Shown in pieces: positions 17,648 to 23,511 of a DNA stretch of 23,511 bases. The notes under the pieces were generated by a model. That model was not told the origin of the DNA. It did no database searches and saw nothing but the letters and a program-made list of their open reading frames with translations. Each line of letters opens with the position of its first letter. The stretch's first letter is position 1. The stretch spans positions 1-23,511 of the forward strand of contig NQWY01024839.1 of NCBI GenBank assembly GCA_019425655.1, read 5' to 3'. A program made the translations under genes and the position numbers. This stretch comes from Rhizophagus prolifer (lineage: Eukaryota; Glomeromycota; Glomeromycetes; Glomerales; Glomeraceae).

Positions 17648-18172
17648 ACGTAGAAGAGAAAAAATAAGAAATATGTGGTCAAGTATATAATCATGCGAAT
17701 AGTGTACATAGGAAAGATAATATAATACGAAAGCGGACGAGGGCAGGTTTTCTACGGCAAATACCACAGAGGTGCTTTCATTTTTTTATAACAATAAGTA
17801 TGCATAACAACACAATGCAGATGTGAAGTTATCATGTATTATGTGGTCATATAAAAGCAAAAAAATTGTTCACAAAACGCCCACTTTCCAACTACTCTTA
17901 TGTAACACTTGAACATCATTGGAAGAAGACTTCCCTTATATGTAATGACATTACTAGAGTTCCTAGGACGCTATACATTCAATATGAAACGGATTCCATC
18001 GTTGGTAATTCTTTTTATACAAGAGTCCAAATAAAAAAAATCACGTGAGCATGACAATTTGTCACGCCGATCACTTTTGCCAAGAAAAATTTTTACGTCA
18101 CTCTTCTCTGTTGTCCACTAATAATCAATGCTGTCGATACCCAAGGGGTTTATTAGGCACGAGAAACATTCA
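17648..18172. other. Gene-free stretch; one frame without ATG
   Basis: A 60-codon frame (17866-18048, +) opens only at TTG, with no in-frame ATG, and ends at a TCACGTGA octamer (18041-18048). It looks protein-like, but I cannot support it. A word gatcacttttgccaagaaaa (about 18070) recurs at about 22108. Confidence 0.3.
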
Positions 18173-18210
18173 ACGTGACACTCTACACATTTGTTCAGGG
18201 TGTCATGTGA
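18173..18210. repeat. Module E hairpin copy
   Basis: The arms acgtgacactct (18173-18184) and agggtgtcatgtga (18197-18210) surround the loop acacatttgttc. The spacer acattt marks it as an uninterrupted copy. Confidence 0.65.
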
Positions 18211-18231
18211 TAACTGTGACATTACTTATGT

Positions 18232-18412
18232 TATTCTGCTCCGCAGTAGATAAAACATTGTCTACGTAATCTCCCACGTTATCGCTTCTCCGTAGGAGCT
18301 ATGTCACTCTCCCCTGTTATCCAATTACATTCCAATATCATTGTCCACTCATATTTCTCCGCAGTCGTTCACGTTATTCCCTGACCGTCTTGCCGCTCAA
18401 CCACGCTCATCA
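18232..18412 (+). repeat. Module F array ending in a minus-sense A core
   Basis: Repeated words gttattctgctccgcagta, cattgtctacg, cacgttatcgcttctccgta, cctgttatccaattac, cattgtccactcatatttct and ccgcagtcgttcacgttatt. The last two recur together at 20335-20365. The stretch ends with the reverse complement of the A core (gtcttgccgctcaaccacgc, 18387-18406). Confidence 0.65.
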
Positions 18413-18427
18413 CATAGGATTGGAATA

Positions 18428-18433
18428 TTTTAT
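18428..18433 (-). terminator. Possible poly(A) signal for the two-repeat protein gene
   Basis: AATAAA on the minus strand, about 37 bp beyond the stop codon of the gene at 18470-18970. It is suggestive only, given the AT content. Confidence 0.25.
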
Positions 18434-18469
18434 TGAAACATCTTTGAAGCTGTTTTAAATACACCCTGA

Positions 18470-18970
18470 CTATCCAACAGTTACATAATCCACTGCGATC
18501 CTCCAATGACTTTTTTGATCCTTCGTATATTGATCGAATAGCATTCTGCTATGACATGCATACTCGGCTTCACTTTCCTTTCTGTCACCTAACTCTCCCG
18601 CAAATTTGAGCGCTTCCTCTTTATTGTCAAATACAGCATGGAACACAACACTATTTTCTTTGCGATAATCCCAATAATGGTAAGCGATATACATAACATT
18701 CCCAGATTCGTACTCTTCAATGTCGTGCTGTAGGTGGGCGATGACGTTATCCACTGCAATACGATCATATACGCCATCTGCTTTTAGAGAATCAAAGCAT
18801 TTTCCTTCGTGACATACATATTGGACCTCTTGATCATTATCTTCGTCCGATAATTCACGTGCATAGCTGATGGCGTCATCTTCTTTAGCAAAGATACTAT
18901 GCATCTTAACATGAAATTCTTTGCGATAGTCATGGTAAAAGTAGCAGACGTACACTGTTATTTCTCTCAT
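18470..18970 (-). CDS. 166-aa protein of two tandem repeats of one domain
   Basis: The ATG is at 18970 with no in-frame alternative nearby. The protein is an internal duplication: residues about 6-77 (VYVCYFYHDYRKE...RIAVDNVI) and about 92-164 (VMYIAYHYWDYRKE...RIAVDYVT). Conserved between them are DYRKE (14-18/101-105), H24/H111, F27/F114, A33/A120, EL (39-40/126-127), CH (53-54/139-140), FD (59-60/145-146) and RIAVD (70-74/157-161). Each half looks like a small alpha/beta unit: a strand, DYRKE turn, strand, a helix rich in Glu and Ala, then strands around CH and RIAVD. The conserved Cys-His in each half may bind a metal or only support the fold. There is no signal peptide or membrane segment. 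I do not recognise the family. The maintained similarity of the halves and intact frame argue for a functional gene. It stands alone, between an F array and the 19.1-19.6 kb module cluster. Confidence 0.75.
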   Translation of the reverse strand: MREITVYVCYFYHDYRKEFHVKMHSIFAKEDDAISYARELSDEDNDQEVQYVCHEGKCFDSLKADGVYDRIAVDNVIAHLQHDIEEYESGNVMYIAYHYWDYRKENSVVFHAVFDNKEEALKFAGELGDRKESEAEYACHSRMLFDQYTKDQKSHWRIAVDYVTVG

Positions 18971-19267
18971 TTTCGCCTAATGAACTTCGTGGAGAGAGCA
19001 GTCATTATTCAATTGTTCTTATATGAGTCTCTGAATGACGAGAACTGTGTTACAATTGTATCAATTATCGTGAATTAACATGTCGCATAGTGATAATTTA
19101 GAGAAAATAGAGGTCTAAGTCTGTCTCGAGCATTGTCGAACTTTGAAACAAATGAGGTATTATCGGCAAGCATACGGCACTCCTTTAATCACTAGAACAA
19201 AGAGGCGCTATATAGTAACGGGTGTAGTAACTGCTGCGGGTAAGTCAGATATCACATGACGTCACCG

Positions 19268-19307
19268 TCACATGATACTCTACGTATTTGTTCAGAGTGT
19301 CACATGA
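19268..19307. repeat. Module E hairpin copy
   Basis: The 14-bp arms TCACATGATACTCT and AGAGTGTCACATGA (19294-19307) surround acgtatttgttc. A further left arm with the E-A junction (acatgatactctac, ctaggtcc) follows at about 19328-19348. Confidence 0.7.
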
Positions 19308-19331
19308 GTAAATGCTACGCCATGAACACAT

Positions 19332-19550
19332 GATACTCTACCTAGGTCCTAAAACCTTCTTATGTAATAAGCGTGGTTGAGCGGCATTAGGAACACATTG
19401 CGAAGCAATGCCATGAGCGTCTTGCCGCTCAATCACGCTCTGTATCCATTTTTTACAGTTCATATACATTATCATTACGTAGATGATTAATAGAAAAATG
19501 TCTACAAAAAAATTCTCCATGATTTTTCAAGGAACGAGGAAAATTATGGA
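19332..19550 (-). repeat. Module A with mirror-image double core around module C
   Basis: After the E-type left junction come ctaggtcct and cttatgtaata. Then come the plus-sense core gcgtggttgagcggc (19371-19385), ttaggaacacattgcgaag, the C hairpin CATTGC-gaa-GCAATG (19396-19410) and the minus-sense core gccgctcaatcacgc (19424-19438). The AT-rich half follows in the minus sense to aggaacgaggaaaatt (about 19546). The two 15-bp cores pair with one mismatch, forming a hairpin with the C hairpin in its loop. The 60-codon minus frame through it is not a gene. Confidence 0.7.
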
Positions 19551-19869
19551 GGGGCATTTCTTAAAACCTTTGGGTGAAACCCAATCTCCGACTGAATAGG
19601 AAGTTCCCTTCGGGGGCAAGACGCTCAGGCTATTTCTTCGAAAGGCTCAGCCAAGCCTCCTCATCCCTCACCTATTCGACTCCATACCTTGCAGAAACAC
19701 CATGTTTTAAGCAACGCTGACACTGCTTCAAATCACGTGATTAATCTGTTGTTTTATTTGTTGTCATTGGGCGTTAAAGCATGAAGGATGACAGTTAGTC
19801 GATCGTGAAATGAAAATTGAAATAATAATAGTATCTACAAAACTTCTGCCTCTTTAACAGAGATTAAAT
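19551..19869. other. Upstream region of the 115-aa gene
   Basis: A minus-sense B remnant (gggtgaaacccaatctccga, about 19571-19590) and the octamer TCACGTGA at 19733-19740, 129 bp before the ATG. The last 40 bp are AT-rich. No TATA box or other promoter motif can be claimed. Confidence 0.35.
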
Positions 19870-20217
19870 ATGTTGACTCCACCATCGTATACAAAACAAG
19901 CGCCACCCTCCATTGACTTAGAGGATATATTCTGCATTACCAACGTAAGTAGCGAGGGGTTTCAGGTAATTGTCTTTCCGAATAATGGGGAGATGGCATT
20001 CACATTTAAAAAATATGAAAATGATCTCGTTATCTTTAAGATAGGAAATGAGAGAGAATTTTACAAAAGGACTGAAGTATTCCAGTACGATGACAATGTT
20101 ACTCATATATACTATAATGGTGTAAAAATCTATTTCAATCAATTTGTTATTGCTGACAACGAACATAGGTCTATTATCGTGGCCTTGATAGGGTATCTAA
20201 CAACATATTATAAATAA
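19870..20217 (+). CDS. Unrecognised 115-aa protein
   Basis: It starts at the ATG after gattaaat and ends YLTTYYK. The protein begins with a Pro-rich, likely disordered stretch (MLTPPSYTKQAPPS). A run of alternating hydrophobic segments follows that reads like a small beta-fold (FQVIVFPNNGEMAFTFKKYE, DLVIFKIGNEREFYKR, VTHIYYNGVKIYF). It ends in a hydrophobic helix-like end (RSIIVALIGYLTTYY). No catalytic or metal motif is visible, and I do not recognise the family. The frame carries none of the repeat modules that fill its surroundings, which supports it as a real gene. An 82-codon minus frame (19918-20166) is its shadow. A run of nine T lies 92 bp past the stop. Confidence 0.6.
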   Translation: MLTPPSYTKQAPPSIDLEDIFCITNVSSEGFQVIVFPNNGEMAFTFKKYENDLVIFKIGNEREFYKRTEVFQYDDNVTHIYYNGVKIYFNQFVIADNEHRSIIVALIGYLTTYYK

Positions 20218-20308
20218 GTGGCTCCAGAGCAGCTATCAAGGCATAATAAAAAAGAAAGACAACAATCGTTCGTATACATAGTCTATAATTACTAGGGCAT
20301 TCATTGTA

Positions 20309-20317
20309 TTTTTTTTT
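20309..20317 (+). terminator. T9 run after the 115-aa gene
   Basis: Nine consecutive T, 92 bp after the stop. In Asfarviridae and poxviruses, runs of T mark transcript 3' ends, so this would fit if the region is viral. Such runs are also common in AT-rich DNA, and the other genes here lack one close by. Confidence 0.2.
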
Positions 20318-20328
20318 GCAAGCACATT

Positions 20329-20572
20329 CTGATATCATTGTCCACTCATATTTCTCCGCAGTCGCATACGTGGGCAAAGGCTCATTCTCCTCTGTTGTCC
20401 ACGTTATTCTGCTCCGCAGTGGTCCACGTTATTTCCCCTGTTGTCCACTTATATTCAACTCCACAGTCACCTACGTTATTCTTCCTGTTGTCCGCTAATA
20501 TCCTGCCCCGCAGTCGTTCACGTTGTCCCCCTTGTTGTCTACGTTATTTCCCCTGTTGTCCAATTACGTAGT
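20329..20572 (+). repeat. Module F tandem array, about four units
   Basis: Units of about 50-57 bp alternate ttgtccac-type words (20338, about 20395, 20430, 20488, 20534, 20556) with ctccgcagt-type words (20354, 20411, 20459, 20506) and cacgttatt spacers. Units are diverged, so the array is old or was built from scattered copies. Three overlapping short frames here (20304-20638) are repeat-encoded and rejected as genes. Confidence 0.7.
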
Positions 20573-21455
20573 CTAAATAATAAGTTAATACTTGCAACCG
20601 AACGTTGTGCACTTGACCACGTAATTCAACTAGAATAACAGAAGCCAGGAATAAGAAAAAAACGTAGGTGTGACTTGTGTCCTTTGGGCAGCCTCCGACT
20701 GAGTATTGGTTTTGCTTTTATTTGGTAAAATTAAAGGTTTTCGGATAGTGGATAACAAAAACTGCCATGTCTCTGACCGTTTCGTCTCCCAACCAGAAAT
20801 ATCTTGGTTACCAACTGCTTGAGTTTGCCCGAAAAAACAACTATTATGTAATTAACTAAAATAGCTATGTCGTTGTTAGTTCATATATTACTTCATAGTT
20901 ACATGGGGAATAAAAATTTTTAAAATGAAACACAGACATTTGTACAATATAATCAAGGAACGAATTTGGGCAAAGCCCAGTTCCACTGAAATGTCCGTTG
21001 TAATGAAAACATCTACCGTTATCTATCTCGATAGTTTGTTATTATACTTTTTTTGTCCCTCCTATTTCGACATAACTTTTTTCTACAATTTAGCTTAAGT
21101 TCTGATAAAAATTACAAAACAATAGGTGAGCATCATTATTGGAAATTGAAATAATGTAAAAATGGGTTTCGAACAGACTCAACGTATTTTTAAATTTTAT
21201 TTTAAAACAATATTCACTGTATATTATTATCTGTATTTTATCATACATCTCCGTATTGTCTACTGAACGTCGCCTAATAGAACAAAATCACTAATACATT
21301 TTTCTATAACAACACAATGGAGAATTTTGTATGTGAATGTCATAAGCGTCTGCCGTTCAACTACTTAGTAGACAACCGACAATAGTTTTTTTGCTTAATT
21401 GGTGTGATTGAGACGTAGACATTCATGGGACAAAAAACTGCAACTTTACGTTACT
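20573..21455. other. Gene-free AT-rich stretch
   Basis: A minus-sense B copy (cctttgggcagcctccgact, 20681-20700) and a gggcaaagccc hairpin (about 20969-20979) are present. The rest, notably 21040-21300, is AT-rich DNA with no module or frame I can support. A fragment of a minus-sense A core (gcgtctgccgttcaactac) is at about 21346. Confidence 0.35.
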
Positions 21456-21478
21456 CAGTTGGAGACTGCCCAAAGGGC
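21456..21478 (+). repeat. Module B copy, reversed second stem
   Basis: CAGTT-gga-GACTG (one G-T wobble) then GCCC-aaa-GGGC, the same arrangement as at 4747-4769. Confidence 0.55.
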
Positions 21479-21660
21479 ACAAAAATACCTAGGTATGCGA
21501 ACTGGCGAAATTGGTTTATTATATACAAATATATGCCATATACACAAGCTTCATAGCAAGGCACCTTTGCCAAAAAGCTTACCATAACTTAGTTAATACT
21601 ACACTATAATTGACCGGTATAACAGTAATAAGATTAACCAAATTATGAAATTTTTGGGTA

Positions 21661-21720
21661 ACATCGATACCCGAGGGTCCTATGTAGACGTTGCCCAGCC
21701 GAAGGCTCATGTGCTCTTGA
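21661..21720 (+). repeat. Module L, longer copy with 22-bp insert
   Basis: Compared with 5098-5135, the ends acatcgatacccgaggg and tcatgtgctcttga are kept. 22 extra bases (21685-21706) separate atg from tcatgtgc. The insert contains gcc-gaa-ggc, the hairpin of the B/J/R type. Two 68-70 codon frames across it are not genes. Confidence 0.55.
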
Positions 21721-21839
21721 TGGTAATAATTATAGGAGAAAATCATCCCGTCTGCATCATCATTGACCAGAGAGTCTTGCCGCTCTACCATGCCTCATGC
21801 ATAACGTATAATTATCGTTCACTTATTATTATGTTTTCT

Positions 21840-21990
21840 TCTAGCTGTTAATATCCGCAGTCAATGTCCGCAGTTGAATAATAGATGTGGTTAATGTTAC
21901 GGAATATGTAACAGCATTACATTGCTTCGCAATGCCCTCCTGGCATTTCAGTCGGAGACTGGGCTACGCCCAAAAATCCCTAGGTCATCT
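21840..21990 (+). repeat. Cluster of F, C and B modules
   Basis: F words (gttaatatccgcagtcaatg, tccgcagttga, 21846-21876) lead to the C hairpin CATTGC-ttc-GCAATG (21920-21934) with tail ccctcctggc. Then come CAGTC-gga-GACTG (21949-21961) and GGGC-tac-GCCC (21961-21971). Confidence 0.65.
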
Positions 21991-22944
21991 AGTATACACA
22001 CTTTTTGTAGAAGAAAATGTGGACATCTACTGCAGAATTAATTGTTAGTGGAAAACTGGGAATAAAATTCACGATCGAAGTCACGTGTTTGTTCGATTTG
22101 GAACACAGATCACTTTTGCCAAGAAAACCTTATATCACAATATTGGAAGGGGCTAGTTCCAACCTGAAATTATATATTCGTTGTCTGCAGCGAAATAAGG
22201 GATTAGTAGACCTAGGAACTGACCGTTTTGCTGCACGGCCACGCTTTTTATTTAGGGTAGGACGCGCTCAAAGTGGTGCTTCGCAATGTGTTCCTTATGT
22301 AATAGTTTGCTCAATAGAGATACACTGTAGAGAAATATGTGTACATCGTTACAGTGTAATACTACTAATATTGGGGTATTGGATTGATAAAATTTGTAAT
22401 ATAATCCAATCTACAGAATTTTTTTAGGAGGGATAACACGAGCAATATGGACATGATAACGTGGATAAAGAAATTTTGTAACGCTCATCTCTAGCAGCAT
22501 ACTGTATCAATTGTGGAGAAGCATAGATGTTATCAAAATATAACATTTGTTATCAACTCATATATACACCATTGTAGAAAAATATATGTGGACACCATTA
22601 CCGGAACTACAGTATGTGACTGCATTAACAACTAATATATACACCAATGTATGTGATTGTTAGCGAGCAACTTGTAGTAGCCGACGTACACTGGATACTG
22701 CAGAGAACACAGGGACAATAGTTACATAATGCTTTGCAATGCCTGTTCACGTATTTTTCTACAATAGTGTACATATTGGCTTACCCGGATTACAAAACAA
22801 TCTAGCTATTATTACAAAGCAATAATAATGACTGTTACATAACTATCTATGTTTTTTTCCGCCGTCGATTCCTTACTTTCTCCTCTGCAGTCGATGTCCA
22901 TTGTTCACGTTATCCCCTGTTATCAGAGCGTCTTTCCTAGATTC
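21991..22944. other. Gene-free stretch with scattered module words
   Basis: The 136-codon frame 22017-22427 contains the repeat word gatcacttttgccaagaaaa, a degenerate minus-sense A core (about 22222-22250) and gcttcgcaatgtgttcc (half of C with the A tail), so I do not call it a gene. F words in the plus sense are at about 22880-22925. Confidence 0.4.
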
Positions 22945-23102
22945 CATCCTTTATAATTTTCCTCGTTCCTCGAAAAATCATAAAGATTTTTTTTGCATAC
23001 ATTTGTCTATTAGGCATCTACAATAAAGACCACAGTAATAACTTTGTTTTTATAGGGATTAAAAAATGATTAAATAACGTTGTGGAACGGCAAGGTGCTT
23101 AG
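22945..23102 (+). repeat. Module A, diverged full copy
   Basis: ttttcctcgttcctcgaaaa, then atcataaagattttttttgc, a gtctattaggcatctac stretch, ttaaaaaatgattaa and an altered core (cgttgtggaacggcaaggtg). The M copy begins 12 bp later. Confidence 0.6.
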
Positions 23103-23113
23103 CTACAAGATAG

Positions 23114-23188
23114 AACTGGATTGACCCCTTAGGGAAGGAACGTACCCATTATTGGTTATCGATAACAATCCATTCTACGTTATGACTA
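23114..23188 (+). repeat. Module M without insert
   Basis: The uninterrupted counterpart of 6317-6457: gtaccca is joined directly to ttattggttatc at 23148/23149. The remaining 320 bp of the window hold a C tail (aaatgccctccaggcc, about 23311) and nothing else I can name. Confidence 0.6.
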
Positions 23189-23511
23189 CTCTGGGGAAGA
23201 GCATATGTCCTCCAGTAATCTCAAAGAAGTAACTCCTGGAAGAAATAATGCTCAAACTAAATGTCCTTTATCCATAATTACGTGACAGGATCATTGCTTT
23301 TCTGAAAGAAATGCCCTCCAGGCCAAAAATAGAACAGCAAAATGTACTTAGTTGTTATAATAAGCTAGTAACAAAAAGCAATTCATGCATCAGGACGGTA
23401 ACCTATGATATAGATTCGCTACTATGCGTGGTCATGCTATTTAAGTAGAATAATACAAAGGCCAGACAATCCCCGTTATCATTCCTTCTCTGAAAGCTTA
23501 TCCTCCATACT

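Noticed and set aside
17866-18048. 60-codon protein-like plus-strand frame
   Set aside because: No in-frame ATG and no recognisable motif; listed only as part of the gene-free stretch.
20304-20638. Three overlapping plus-strand frames of 64-77 codons, rich in Pro, Cys and Ser
   Set aside because: They are encoded by the F tandem array, each reading frame giving a similar-looking product.
21160-21190. tRNA-like word (gggtttcgaacagactc)
   Set aside because: No acceptor, D or anticodon stem could be drawn around it.
21579-21851. Opposed 68-70 codon frames
   Set aside because: Both cross module L and an A-core fragment; one begins inside the core.
22017-22427. 136-codon plus-strand frame
   Set aside because: It contains a degenerate A core, half of a C hairpin and a 20-bp word shared with 18.07 kb; the product shows no domain. 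It is a frame through repeats.
1-23511. Mitochondrial or plasmid origin suggested by many small inverted repeats
   Set aside because: No mitochondrial gene or plasmid DNA polymerase is seen, and the left end carries a spliced nuclear-type transposase gene.

Overview
The window is AT-rich eukaryotic DNA in two unequal parts. Bases 1-1293 hold the 3' half of a spliced transposase gene of the Mutator-like (MULE) class. Its style (short T-rich introns, a DDE triad with a C-x2-H knuckle, a basic and charged tail) matches the MULE-derived families that are hugely expanded in arbuscular mycorrhizal fungi (Glomeromycotina, e.g. Rhizophagus or Gigaspora). That assignment is from memory of the family, not from a search.

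From about 1.5 kb to the right end the DNA is very different. It is about 22 kb with only four short unspliced reading frames I would call genes: an unrecognised 353-389 aa protein (14375/14483-15544, +), a 60 aa protein with two putative zinc-binding clusters (17297-17479, -), a 166 aa protein made of two tandem copies of one domain (18470-18970, -) and an unrecognised 115 aa protein (19870-20217, +). Two weaker small frames lie at 9573-10116. I found no tRNA, rRNA or CRISPR.

The space between is a mosaic of about a dozen families of short, mostly palindromic modules (20-150 bp), present on both strands, nested in each other and diverged. I name them A, B/J, C, E, F, G, I, K, L, M, O and R/Q for use below. 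A has the core gcgtggttgagcggcaagac. B is a double hairpin, cagtc-nnn-gactg then gggc-nnn-gccc. C is cattgc-nnn-gcaatg. E is a tcacRtgaYactct hairpin. F is ttgtccac...ctccgcagt. O is a ggtcacacc hairpin. At least three pairs of copies look like with-insert and without-insert versions of the same site, so the modules seem to have moved or been exchanged within this DNA.

Two better-defined DNA transposon copies sit in the mosaic: a 261-bp hAT-type MITE with a perfect 8-bp target duplication (3995-4255) and a 1.3-kb non-autonomous element with 38-bp terminal inverted repeats (7024-8330). A third candidate (12132-12668) is weak.

My preferred reading is a junction between ordinary fungal chromosome and a large foreign insertion. 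The sparse, unspliced, unrecognised genes and the small zinc-knuckle protein are compatible with an endogenous nucleocytoplasmic large DNA virus region; a megabase-scale insertion related to Asfarviridae has been reported in one Rhizophagus irregularis strain. No viral hallmark gene lies in this window, so this is a hypothesis. The module system is the most unusual content.
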